NCBI RefSeq assembly: GCF_022749515.1
Contig: NZ_CP094242.1
Location: forward strand, 1,674,001-1,738,000
Length of the DNA: 64,000 nucleotides
Direction: 5' to 3'
Source of the DNA: Morococcus cerebrosus
GTDB taxonomy: Bacteria > Pseudomonadota > Gammaproteobacteria > Burkholderiales > Neisseriaceae
A program made the position numbers and the translations under genes. The notes beneath the pieces are model-generated. The model was not told where the DNA came from. It did no database searches and worked only from the letters and a program-made list of their open reading frames with translations. Shown here one piece after another: positions 30,338 to 41,117 of the stretch; position 1 is the stretch's first letter; every line of letters starts with the position of its first letter.

Positions 30338-31597
30338 ATGAAGCTGATTGTTTTGGGCGCAGGTATCGCCGGAGTTTCAACCGCATGGTATTTGGCTTCC
30401 GAAGGGCATGACGTAACCGTCATCGACCGCGCCGACGATGTGGCAATGGAAACCAGCTTTGCCAATGCCGGGCAGCTCTCTTACGGCTACACCACGCCTT
30501 GGGCGGCTCCGGGTATTCCGCTCAAGGCCTTGAAGTGGATGTTCAAGCAACACTCGCCCTTAATTTTTCAACCCGACGGAAGCCTGTTTCAAATATGCTG
30601 GCTCAAACAAATGCTGGACAACTGTACGGCGGAGCGTTATCAAATCAATAAAGAGAGGATGGTTCGGATTTCGGAATACAGCCGTGAAATGTTCCGTCTT
30701 TTTAAAGAACAGGAAAACATTGATTTTGAAGGTAGGAACAAGGGTACTTTGCAAATCTTCCGCACGCAAAAAGAAGTTGCCGCGGCTGAAAAAGACATTG
30801 CCGTTTTAGAACGTTACGGCGTTCCCCTACGTCGTCTGAAACCTGAAGAATGTTTGGAATTCGAACCCGCGCTACACCATGCTTTACCTAAAATCGCAGG
30901 CGGATTACACCTTCCTGCCGATGCCACCGGCGATTGCCGTCTGTTTACCCGAAAACTGCGCGATTTGTGCATACAGAAAGGCGTGCGTTTTGAATTCGGA
31001 CATCACATACGCCGCATCATACACGACCGACACCGCATTACTGCCGTTGAAACCGACCAAGGACAGTTTGAGGCAGACGCATTCGTATGCGCCTTAGGCT
31101 GTTTCAGCAGAACGGTTTTGGAGGATTTGGGCTGGGATTTGCCGATTTATCCGGTAAAAGGCTATTCATTGACCCTCCCTGTCGTTCATGATGAAAAAGC
31201 ACCGGTTTCCACCGTTCTTGATGAAACATACAAAGTTGCCATCACCCGCTTCGACAAACGCATCCGCGTCGGCGGTATGGCGGAGTTGTCAGGTTACGGA
31301 TTGCATTTATCTGAAAAACGCCGTGCTACTTTGGCATTGGTCGTCAACGACCTTTTCCCGGGCGGCGGAGATTTGCAGCAGGCGGAATTTTGGAGCGGGT
31401 TACGGCCGATGACGCCCGACAGCACGCCGCTCATCGGCAAAACACCATTGGAAAACCTGTTTCTGAACACAGGACACGGGACTTTAGGTTGGACTATGTC
31501 GCTCGGCTCTGCCAAGCTGGCCGCCGATATAGTCTGCGGTAAGGAAACCGAAATCCACAGCGATGATTTGGGTTTGTCTCGTTACACGAAAGTTTGA
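30338..31597 (+). CDS. dadA: D-amino acid dehydrogenase (FAD)
   Basis: 419 residues. N-terminal FAD-binding motif [20 protein letters not shown]; DadA-specific [21 protein letters not shown]-terminal [19 protein letters not shown] and [14 protein letters not shown]. It oxidises D-alanine and other D-amino acids to keto acids, feeding electrons to the membrane. ATG at 30338 follows a strong site AAGGAGAAG. It is divergent from lrp across a 136-base AT-rich region that should hold both promoters. No alanine racemase gene follows. Confidence 0.95.
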   Translation: MKLIVLGAGIAGVSTAWYLASEGHDVTVIDRADDVAMETSFANAGQLSYGYTTPWAAPGIPLKALKWMFKQHSPLIFQPDGSLFQICWLKQMLDNCTAERYQINKERMVRISEYSREMFRLFKEQENIDFEGRNKGTLQIFRTQKEVAAAEKDIAVLERYGVPLRRLKPEECLEFEPALHHALPKIAGGLHLPADATGDCRLFTRKLRDLCIQKGVRFEFGHHIRRIIHDRHRITAVETDQGQFEADAFVCALGCFSRTVLEDLGWDLPIYPVKGYSLTLPVVHDEKAPVSTVLDETYKVAITRFDKRIRVGGMAELSGYGLHLSEKRRATLALVVNDLFPGGGDLQQAEFWSGLRPMTPDSTPLIGKTPLENLFLNTGHGTLGWTMSLGSAKLAADIVCGKETEIHSDDLGLSRYTKV

Positions 31598-31618
31598 CGG
31601 CGCAATGCACTGTCTTTG

Positions 31619-31690
31619 TAAAAAGGTCGTCTGAAAACGGATATAGCAAGCTTCCTCAAACCTATATTTCGACTTTTCAGACGACCTTTT
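31619..31690 (+). terminator. DUS inverted-pair terminator after dadA
   Basis: AAAAAGGTCGTCTGAAAA and TTTTCAGACGACCTTTTT with a 36-base spacer, about 22 bases after dadA. Confidence 0.7.
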
Positions 31691-31789
31691 TCAATTCGGT
31701 ATGGTGTTGCTACGGGTAAAATCCACGCGGCGGCGTTTTAGATTCTCAACCCGCTACACTTATAGAGTAGGTGAGGTTGCTGATATGGC

Positions 31790-31833
31790 AAAGGTCGTCT
31801 GAAAGCCTTGAGTTAAGGTTTCAGACGGCCTTT
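31790..31833 (-). terminator. DUS pair of mixed dialect after the DUF3482 GTPase gene
   Basis: AAAGGTCGTCTGAAA and TTTCAGACGGCCTTT; the right arm carries the GGCCGTCTGAA form. Seven bases from the stop of the leftward GTPase gene. Confidence 0.65.
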
Positions 31834-31839
31834 GATTCG

Positions 31840-33180
31840 TTATCCCCCCAATTTCCTACTCAAACTTTCCGTATATTCCTCGCGCTCGGCGCGGCTGGTT
31901 TCGGGGAGGTGGGTGTTGAGGGACGACCATTTCCACCTGCTGCGCGCTTTGTTGAGTTCGGACGGGAGTTTGTCCGGCGTCCAGGGCGCTTTGCGGCTGT
32001 GCAACTCGACTTGCGATTGCGCCGCATGGCCGCGCGTTTGCAGGATGTGGAGCAAATCGAGGGCGCGGGCGGCGAGCAGGGTCAGGGTTTCGGGGTCGGT
32101 GTGCAGGGTTTGGCGACCGGTGAGCTTGTCGGAAATGGTGCGGGTATTGGGCAGGATACCGCCCAAAAAACCGCCGATTGCCGTACCCAATCCGAGCGAA
32201 CCGCCGAGCGTGGCGATGTCCAGCCCCAAACCGATGAGCGCGCCGGTTGCCGCGCCCGTGCCGGTACGGATGCCGTATTGCTTGAGCAATTCGCTGTCGA
32301 ACGGGTCTTGATGGAAGGCTTTGGGTACCCAGTCGCCGCCGTCGATTTCGCTGTGGTAGAAGCGGTAGAGGGCAAACAGCCGCTGCTGCATCTGTCGTTC
32401 GAGCTGACGTATTTCTGCCTGCATGGTTTGCAGGACGGGCGCGGGGTCGTCGTTTTCGTCGATTTCCTGCGTGAAGGCTGCCACATCGAGCAGGAAACCT
32501 GCGATTTCGTGCCGCGCTTCTTTGTCCAGACGCGTCCATTCGCGGCGGCGGGAAGCGGTCAGGCGGTCGATGATGTCATGCTGCGGCAGCATGGTGGCAA
32601 GCTTGTTCCAGAGGTTCAATTCGCCTTCAAAGTCAAAGGCGACGGTGTCGAACCCTGCGAAAACGTGGAGATTGCGACGCGCCAACATGGTTGTCCACGC
32701 TTCGGGAAGCTGCCCGCCGGTAAAGTTGAACACGGGCATGACCGGTTTGGCGCACCATGAAAGGATGGTCAATTCGTCCCGATATTTGTCGAGGACGGGT
32801 TCGCGCGCGTCGATGACGTACAACGCCATGTCGCTTTGCAGAAGCTGCCGCAGGACTTTGGCTTCTTGGTTGAAATCGTGATGCGCGCCGTGGCTGTCGA
32901 GGAACTTTTGCAGCCGCTCGATGCCGTCGGCGCGTGCATCCGTGTGGGTTTCCAGCCAATCCAAAACACCGCCCGCGTCTTCGAGTCCGGGCGTATCGTA
33001 CAGGTACAGCAGCGTGTCGGCGCCGTCGGTAATCGCGGCTTCTTCAACATGGCGCGTGGTGGACGGAGCGTTTTTGACTTCGCCGAACCCGCTGTCGCGC
33101 AACAGGGTGCGCAGGAGCGAGGTTTTGCCGGTATTGGTGTGCCCGACGACGGCGAGGGAAAGGGGTTGGTTGTTCATCAT
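31840..33180 (-). CDS. DUF3482 GTPase-like protein
   Basis: 446 residues. An N-terminal P-loop GTPase domain has G1 GHTNTGKTSLLRTLL, the switch TTRHV, and G3 YDTPG. The C-terminal half carries a glycine-rich, hydrophobic region (TGALIGLGLDIATLGGSLGLG ... GGFLGGILP), which may insert in or lie on a membrane. This is the GTPase/DUF3482 family, of unknown role. It follows the DUF2868 membrane protein gene on the same strand; the two are paired in other proteobacteria, which suggests one membrane-linked complex. Confidence 0.88.
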   Translation of the reverse strand: MMNNQPLSLAVVGHTNTGKTSLLRTLLRDSGFGEVKNAPSTTRHVEEAAITDGADTLLYLYDTPGLEDAGGVLDWLETHTDARADGIERLQKFLDSHGAHHDFNQEAKVLRQLLQSDMALYVIDAREPVLDKYRDELTILSWCAKPVMPVFNFTGGQLPEAWTTMLARRNLHVFAGFDTVAFDFEGELNLWNKLATMLPQHDIIDRLTASRRREWTRLDKEARHEIAGFLLDVAAFTQEIDENDDPAPVLQTMQAEIRQLERQMQQRLFALYRFYHSEIDGGDWVPKAFHQDPFDSELLKQYGIRTGTGAATGALIGLGLDIATLGGSLGLGTAIGGFLGGILPNTRTISDKLTGRQTLHTDPETLTLLAARALDLLHILQTRGHAAQSQVELHSRKAPWTPDKLPSELNKARSRWKWSSLNTHLPETSRAEREEYTESLSRKLGG

Positions 33181-33249
33181 ATTTTGAGAGAATGGATTTT
33201 CAGACGACCTTTTTCAGGATGGCGGCTTAACAGGGCATTTCAAGTACGT

Positions 33250-34590
33250 TTATTGGTTTTTCAGACGACCTTCCTGCGCCGCTTTGTCAGGTTCCAGCCA
33301 TGCCACGTCGCACTCTGCCAGCGCGTTGCGCCAGTGGTCCAATGTTTCGGACAGGTCGTCTGAAAGCGTCCGTTCCGTCAAAAGCTGTACCACCGCCCCG
33401 CCCTGCGCCGCTTCCGAAAGCCGGACAATCTGCCGCAACACGCCGCGGTCGGGGACGGTTTCCGCGCGCACGCCGATGAGGAGCTGGGCGGGTTTCTGTT
33501 TCAATTCAGCCTCCAAAGCGGCAACCTCTTCCCGATTCGCCGCCACGCCTTTATCCAGCCATTCCTGCGCCAGCCTGCCCGCAAACCATGTGCCTTCGTG
33601 CCATTCGGTTTCCAGCATGACTGCCCACTTGGGCGCGTCGTTTAAGGTGATTTTCGGGGAAACGGCGGACACGGTTTCCCGACGCGTGTCCGCATCGACG
33701 ATTTTGTTCTGCCAACGGCGGATGACCGCCTGATAATAAGGTTTCTCCAAATCCAGCTTGCTTTGGCTTGTTTTTAAAAAGATTTTGCATACCGCCCAAG
33801 CCAGCAGGCGCGGCAGGATGCCGTAGCAGGCAATGCTGCCGACCAACAAGCCCGACCACGCGCGCGCATCGGCGATGTTGCCGTTCAGACGACCTTCGAC
33901 CACCGCCCGCGCATCAGGTGCAGGGAAACCGAGTTTCGACGGCAGCCATGCCAGCATTTCCACCGCGCGCACCGAAGCGGCATTGGTCAACAGCGTGCTT
34001 TCCCAGTTGAACGTATATTGACGCACCAAAAGCAGCAGTAAGACCGACACCAACATCCCGCCCAATGTGCAGAGCCATAGACTGTGTGAAGTCGCGCCGG
34101 CAATCCAACGCGCCGAAGGCTGCCGCCATTCGTCCGCATACAGCCGAAACACCGCCTGATTGACGGGGTCTTTACCCCGAAACCACGTCGCGGGACTGCT
34201 GAAAAACCGCCCCACTTTCACACGCAGGAACAGCGTTGCCAACCATACCGCCAACATCAGCGTATTCATGCCCAACACGCCCGCCAAAATCAGGAAGAAA
34301 TTCAGCCCTTGGCTGTCCATCAAAAGGTAAGTGCCGGAAAAGCCGGTACTGAACATCACCGTCGCCGCCACGACCCACAGCCAAAACGACCCGGTCTGCA
34401 CTTGTTCCAAGGTATGCCGAAGCCGGCGGTCTCTGTCTATCATCTCCGCGCGGCGGATGATTTTTCCTTCCACGCCGCCCTCGACATGACGCAACGCCTC
34501 CGTCGCCTGAACGGGATCGCCGGCAAAAATATAGCCGCCCTCTTCCAAAATACGGACAAGTTCGGCGAGTTTTCGGGATGGGTTCAACAT
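33250..34590 (-). CDS. DUF2868 membrane protein
   Basis: 446 residues from the ATG at 34590 (MLNPSRKLAELVRILEEGG); the ORF upstream crosses a DUS and is not family-like. Membrane segments lie near residues 85-105, 115-140, 190-215 and 270-300. The C-terminal half is a soluble domain (WAVMLETEWHEGTWFAGRLA ... AQLLIGVRAETVPDRGVLRQ). It is the DUF2868 family, no known function. It precedes the DUF3482 GTPase by about 70 bases, with a DUS in between. Confidence 0.87.
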   Translation of the reverse strand: MLNPSRKLAELVRILEEGGYIFAGDPVQATEALRHVEGGVEGKIIRRAEMIDRDRRLRHTLEQVQTGSFWLWVVAATVMFSTGFSGTYLLMDSQGLNFFLILAGVLGMNTLMLAVWLATLFLRVKVGRFFSSPATWFRGKDPVNQAVFRLYADEWRQPSARWIAGATSHSLWLCTLGGMLVSVLLLLLVRQYTFNWESTLLTNAASVRAVEMLAWLPSKLGFPAPDARAVVEGRLNGNIADARAWSGLLVGSIACYGILPRLLAWAVCKIFLKTSQSKLDLEKPYYQAVIRRWQNKIVDADTRRETVSAVSPKITLNDAPKWAVMLETEWHEGTWFAGRLAQEWLDKGVAANREEVAALEAELKQKPAQLLIGVRAETVPDRGVLRQIVRLSEAAQGGAVVQLLTERTLSDDLSETLDHWRNALAECDVAWLEPDKAAQEGRLKNQ

Positions 34591-34865
34591 AAAAAGGTCG
34601 TCTGAAAGGGATGGTGAAAACGCAAAGATTTTATCACAGCCCTTTTCATCCGTAGGCAGGATTATTGAGTCCGGTTTTATAGCAAATGGCAAGGTTCACT
34701 TCTTTTTAACCCCTTATCTGCCACCAGCCATCATTTCCGCGCAAGCGGGAATTTATTGGAAACCCCAATAAAGAGATATTGGCAAATCGTCGGTAAAATT
34801 CAAAACCAGTTTTTCAGCCGGCGTTGCAAGGACGAAAAATAAGAACTGTATAAAAGCTAAGTACC
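34591..34865. other. Intergenic region upstream of the DUF2868 gene
   Basis: About 275 bases with one single DUS (about 34594) and one dRS3-like repeat. No gene seen. Confidence 0.5.
34733..34752. repeat. dRS3-like 20-bp repeat
   Basis: ATTTCCGCGCAAGCGGGAAT differs by one base from the Neisserial dRS3 consensus ATTCCC-N8-GGGAAT. Such repeats occur in arrays in pathogenic species; here it is single. Confidence 0.6.
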
Positions 34866-34913
34866 AAAAAGGTCGTCTGAAAACCTTTAAATACAGGTTT
34901 TCAGACGACCTTT
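34866..34913 (-). terminator. DUS inverted-pair terminator after icd
   Basis: AAAAAGGTCGTCTGAAAACC and its inverse with a short loop, about 28 bases after the icd stop. Confidence 0.8.
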
Positions 34914-34940
34914 CATGTTTACAGCTTTACCGTAATGCTT

Positions 34941-37184
<2,244 letters not shown>

Positions 37185-37289
37185 TTAGGTTTTTCTTTTC
37201 GAATGCGGCACAAAAGCGCGCTGCGTGGCTATTATGGCATATTTCGGCAGGCTTGGGATATGGTTTTAATATGTTATCAATCAGTTTGC

Positions 37290-37336
37290 AAAAAGGTCGT
37301 CTGAAACGGCTTCGGTAGCGTTTTCAGACGACCTTT
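37290..37336 (-). terminator. DUS inverted-pair terminator after the lipoprotein gene
   Basis: AAAAAGGTCGTCTGAAACG and CGTTTTCAGACGACCTTTT with a short loop, about 20 bases past the stop of the 37356 gene. Confidence 0.78.
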
Positions 37337-37355
37337 TGGGGGAGTTTAACTCAGA

Positions 37356-38006
37356 TTATTGGGCATATTTTTTACCCAAAGCTTCAGCAGCTTTTTGTAC
37401 TTCCTGATTGGCTTGGCGTAAAACCGTTTCCATATTGTGGGTTTTGTCTTGGTATGCCTTCATGAATTGGACAGCCTCTTTGTCTTTCATGTCAATCTTT
37501 AGTGCAGAAGCATTTTCGCTGGACAGGATGATCATTTCGTTGGCTGTTTTGCTTGTTTGCAGCATACGGTCAAGAACGGCTTTGACTTCAGCATCTTGAA
37601 TATTGAGTTTCTCGGCATCTTGAAGGTATTTATCAAGAGCGGGTGTCAACTCTTTGACAGCTGCAAGCGCGGCTGCTTCATCACCTTTTAATGCAGTTTG
37701 TTGTAGCTTGGAAGCCATTTGCGCAATTTTTTGTGCTTCCGCTCCTGAGATATATTCCATGAATTTCTTCAGGTCTTCCAAACCGGTCGGGGATTTTTTG
37801 TCGGAAATGGTGATCGGCTCTGCCAATTTGGGATCGGGAACAGGGAATTTATTGATGATTTCGGCGTATTTGCCGGAGAGGGTAACTTCGCCCTCGGCTG
37901 TTTGTACGGTAGTGGGTTTGCTGTCAGCCGATTTTCCGGAGTCGCCACAGGCTGCCAATGCCGTAGCGGTGAATAATGCTAAGCCGAATTTTGTTAAGGT
38001 GTTCAT
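37356..38006 (-). CDS. Hypothetical lipoprotein, 216 residues
   Basis: The N-terminus MNTLTKFGLALFTATALAAC is a lipoprotein signal with lipobox LAAC. The rest is predicted mainly helical, Lys/Ala/Glu-rich, with no motif that I recognise. It may be a periplasmic helical-bundle lipoprotein. It is in its own transcription unit, downstream of the IS1655 copy and the purF hairpin. Confidence 0.8.
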   Translation of the reverse strand: MNTLTKFGLALFTATALAACGDSGKSADSKPTTVQTAEGEVTLSGKYAEIINKFPVPDPKLAEPITISDKKSPTGLEDLKKFMEYISGAEAQKIAQMASKLQQTALKGDEAAALAAVKELTPALDKYLQDAEKLNIQDAEVKAVLDRMLQTSKTANEMIILSSENASALKIDMKDKEAVQFMKAYQDKTHNMETVLRQANQEVQKAAEALGKKYAQ

Positions 38007-38122
38007 AAGAGTCCTTTGAAGAAATAGGCAGATAATCGATGCTTATCGAAATGATAGACGCTTTATTCTAGCACGGACTCGATTGATATACTTAAGACTA
38101 TTTGAACGGAATGGTAGGTTTC

Positions 38123-38192
38123 TATAGCGGGTCAACTTCAAATCAAAACAAAGTAATACCCTGTGCTGGTCTAATAAATTTAACCCTCTATA
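38123..38192. repeat. Degenerate short inverted-end element, Correia-like
   Basis: TATAGCGGGTCAACTT and AATTTAACCCTCTATA are imperfect inverted ends (about 12 of 16) around an AT-rich 38-base interior. The ends resemble Correia ends, but the conserved core is missing, so it may be a decayed Correia element or a different small repeat. Confidence 0.4.
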
Positions 38193-38194
38193 TA

Positions 38195-38251
38195 AAAAAG
38201 GTCGTCTGAAAACCGCTATCCTTTAAAGGGGAATGGTTTTCAGACGACCTT
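38195..38251 (-). terminator. DUS hairpin of purF, displaced by an IS
   Basis: AAAAAAGGTCGTCTGAAAACC and GGTTTTCAGACGACCTT. Read leftward, it would terminate purF but lies 1.1 kb past the purF stop because IS1655 has inserted in its proximal arm. Confidence 0.7.
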
Positions 38252-39327
38252 GGATTCGGATTTCAAGTGCAACACTAGGGTACCAGTGGTTGGAACAGAT
38301 TTAAGAATAAAACACTTGGCGTTTCGTAGCCAAGTGTTTTTCTCGGCCGGTGGTTCAACTCATCTTGAACCCTGCGTATCTCCCGATCGCTGATGTTTCG
38401 GAAATCGGTTTGTTTGGGGAAATATTGCCGGATGAGTCCATTGGTGTTCTCATTCAGCCCTTTCTCCCAAGAATGGTAAGGGCGGCAAAAATAGGTTTTC
38501 GCCTTCAAGGCTTTGGCTATTTTGGTGTGTTGGTAGAACTCTTTGCCGTTATCCATGGTGATGGTGTGGACTCTGGCTTTATATGCCTTTAATACCCTAA
38601 TGGCCGCCCGGGCAGTGTCTTCGGCTTTTAAGTTCTTTAATTTGCAGATGATGGTGTAGCGGGTAGTGCGTTCGACCAAGGTCAATAACGCGCTTTTCTG
38701 ATTTTTGCCGACGATGGTGTCGGCCTCCCAATCGCCGATGCGGGTTTTCTGGTCGACGATAGCAGGTCGGTTCTCTATGCCGACGCGGTCGGGCACTTTG
38801 CCTCTGGTCCATGTGCTGCCGTAGCGTTTGCGGTAGGGTTTGCTGCATATTCTGAGGTGTTGCCACAAAGTGCCGCCGTTGCTTTTGTCTTGGCGAAGGT
38901 AGCGGTAAATGGTGCTGTGATGGAGTGTGATCCCGTGGTGTTTATGCAGGTAGGCACATACTTGTTCGGGACTGAGTTTGCGGCGGATAAGGGTGTCGAT
39001 GTGTTGAACCAGCTGCGAATCGAGCTTATAGGGTTTTCGCCGGTGCTGTTTGGTCAGCCGGCTTTGCTTCTGTGCTTTTTCGGCGCTGTATTGCTGTCCT
39101 TGGATGCAGTGCCGCTTGATTTCTCGGCTGATGGTGCTTTTGTGGCGGTTGAGCTGTTTGGCGATTTCGGCGATGGTGCAGTGGCGGGACAGGTATTGGA
39201 TATGGTATCGTTCGTCTTGGGTCAGTTGTGTGTAGCTCATGGCAATCTTTCTTGCAGGAAAGGCCGTATGCTACCGCATACTGGCCTTTTTCTGTTATGG
39301 AAAGTTGCACTTCAAATGCGAATCCGC
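38252..39327 (-). mobile_element. IS1655-like element (IS30 family), copy 1
   Basis: 1076 bp. Ends GGATTCGGATTTCAAGTGCAAC and GTTGCACTTCAAATGCGAATCC are inverted repeats. The 7-base sequence CGACCTT lies on both sides (38245-38251 and 39328-39334) and is part of a DUS. Nearly identical to copy 2 in the opposite orientation at 42657. Confidence 0.9.
38275..39240 (-). CDS. IS30-family transposase, copy 1
   Basis: 321 residues, full length. It opens MSYTQLTQDERYHIQYLSRH, with a helix-turn-helix (TIAEIAKQLNRHKSTISREI) and the IS30 DDE core: DWEADTIVG, TMDNGKEF, and the Glu in HSWEKGLNENTNGLIRQYFP. It matches meningococcal IS1655. It differs from copy 2 by at least one residue (VDQKTR here, VDRKTR there). 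It appears intact and may be active. Confidence 0.94.
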   Translation of the reverse strand: MSYTQLTQDERYHIQYLSRHCTIAEIAKQLNRHKSTISREIKRHCIQGQQYSAEKAQKQSRLTKQHRRKPYKLDSQLVQHIDTLIRRKLSPEQVCAYLHKHHGITLHHSTIYRYLRQDKSNGGTLWQHLRICSKPYRKRYGSTWTRGKVPDRVGIENRPAIVDQKTRIGDWEADTIVGKNQKSALLTLVERTTRYTIICKLKNLKAEDTARAAIRVLKAYKARVHTITMDNGKEFYQHTKIAKALKAKTYFCRPYHSWEKGLNENTNGLIRQYFPKQTDFRNISDREIRRVQDELNHRPRKTLGYETPSVLFLNLFQPLVP

Positions 39328-39358
39328 CGACCTTTTGTCTTAATCGTTCAATCCGGTT

Positions 39359-40903
39359 TTATTCTTCGTCACCCGTATCGCTGATGCTGATGCTGTGTTC
39401 CATCCTGCTCGGGTGGACTTTCAAGCCGCCGCAGCCGGATTTCTCGGCGGACAGGCGGTCGAGGTAGGCTTGGTCGATGTCCCCGGTTTGATAGATGCCG
39501 TTGAAACAGGACGAATCGAAGGATTCGATTTGCGGATTGAGTGCTTTGACGACGGTTTCCAAATCGCTCAAATTTTGGAAAACGATGCCGTCTGCGCCGA
39601 TTTCGGCGGCAATTTCCGCCGCGCTGCGCCCGTTGGCAATCAATTCTTCGCGCGTGGGCATGTCGATGCCGTACACATTGGGATAGCGCACTTCGGGAGC
39701 GGCGGAGGCGATATAGACTTTGCGCGCGCCTGCTGCGCGTACCATTTCGACGATTTCGCGGCTGGTCGTCCCGCGCACGATGGAGTCGTCCACCAGCAAT
39801 ACGCTTTTGCCTTCAAACTCGGTTTCCATCGGGCTGAGTTTCTGGCGCACGGATTTTTTGCGCGTCGCCTGACCGGGCATGATAAAGGTGCGGCCGATAT
39901 AGCGGTTTTTAATCAAACCTTCGCGGTAAGGCTTTTTGAGGTGGACGGCAAGTTCCATCGCGCTGGGGCGGCTGGTGTCGGGAATGGGCATCACGACGTC
40001 GATGTCGTCCACAGGCAGCTCGCGCTTGATTTTTTCCGCTAAGGACACACCCATGTCCAAACGCGATTGGTAAACCGATACGCCGTCGATCACGGAGTCG
40101 GGACGGGCAAAATAGACGTATTCGAAGAGGCAGGGGCTGAGTTTAGCGCGGTCGCTGCATTGACGGGCAATCAGTGTGCCGTCAAAGCCGACGAATACCG
40201 CTTCGCCCGGCTGGATATCGCGTTCCAAATCGTAGGCAAGCGCATTGAAGGCAACGGATTCGGAGGCGACGGCATAGGATTTTCTGCCTGCCTCGTCGGT
40301 TTGCGAACCCAACACCAGCGGGCGGATGCCGTAAGGATCGCGGAAAGCGAGCATGCCGTAGCCCGCAATCATGGCAACCACGCCGTATGCGCCGCGCACC
40401 AGGCGGTGGACTTCGGCAACGGCGTTGAAAATATTGTCGATATTGAGCCGGTGGGGATTGGCGTTTTTAGAGACCTCGCGGCGTAATTCGTGCGCGAATA
40501 CGTTGAGCAAAACTTCGGAATCGGAGCTGGTGTTGACGTGGCGCAGGTGTTTGTTGCACACGTTTTCATACAGTTCGGCGGTATTGGTGAGGTTGCCGTT
40601 GTGTGCCAACACGATGCCGAAAGGCGAGCTGACGTAGAAAGGTTGCGCCTCCGCGCTGCTGCCCGCGTTGCCCGCCGTAGGATAACGGACATGGGCGATG
40701 CCCGCGTTGCCGATCAAATCGCGCATATTGCGTGTGCGGAACACTTCGCGCACCATGCCTTTGCCTTTGTGCATATGGAACGTGCTGCCTTCCGCCGTCA
40801 CAATGCCCGCCGCATCCTGCCCCCTGTGCTGCAACATCTGCAAACCGTCGTACAGAAGCTGGTTTACCGGCTCATGGCTGACCAAACCTAATACACCGCA
40901 CAT
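39359..40903 (-). CDS. purF: Amidophosphoribosyltransferase
   Basis: 514 residues from the ATG at 40903, preceded by GGAGAAGACGAT; the open frame 30 codons upstream lacks homology. Cys2 (MCGVLGLVSHEP) is the glutaminase nucleophile once Met is removed. The PRPP-binding loop is VLLVDDSIVRGTT. Two Cys in the C-terminal region may ligate an FeS cluster, as in some PurF proteins, but this is unclear. It starts purine synthesis by making phosphoribosylamine. Its own terminator hairpin was invaded by IS1655 copy 1. Confidence 0.96.
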   Translation of the reverse strand: MCGVLGLVSHEPVNQLLYDGLQMLQHRGQDAAGIVTAEGSTFHMHKGKGMVREVFRTRNMRDLIGNAGIAHVRYPTAGNAGSSAEAQPFYVSSPFGIVLAHNGNLTNTAELYENVCNKHLRHVNTSSDSEVLLNVFAHELRREVSKNANPHRLNIDNIFNAVAEVHRLVRGAYGVVAMIAGYGMLAFRDPYGIRPLVLGSQTDEAGRKSYAVASESVAFNALAYDLERDIQPGEAVFVGFDGTLIARQCSDRAKLSPCLFEYVYFARPDSVIDGVSVYQSRLDMGVSLAEKIKRELPVDDIDVVMPIPDTSRPSAMELAVHLKKPYREGLIKNRYIGRTFIMPGQATRKKSVRQKLSPMETEFEGKSVLLVDDSIVRGTTSREIVEMVRAAGARKVYIASAAPEVRYPNVYGIDMPTREELIANGRSAAEIAAEIGADGIVFQNLSDLETVVKALNPQIESFDSSCFNGIYQTGDIDQAYLDRLSAEKSGCGGLKVHPSRMEHSISISDTGDEE

Positions 40904-41117
40904 ATCGTCTTCTCCGAATTCGAGGTTAACTTGGAAAACAGAATTATAGAATAAATCGGACAACGTTGCCCAAATTGTTGACAATATTTTCATGTCAATC
41001 CTAAAAATACGGAAACGTCGTCAAAAAAAAACGGCTGGAGTTTTTCAGACGACCTTTGCGGCAGACCATCCCTATTTCAATATACAATAGCAGCTCAAAC
41101 CCTATTCCTACGACACC

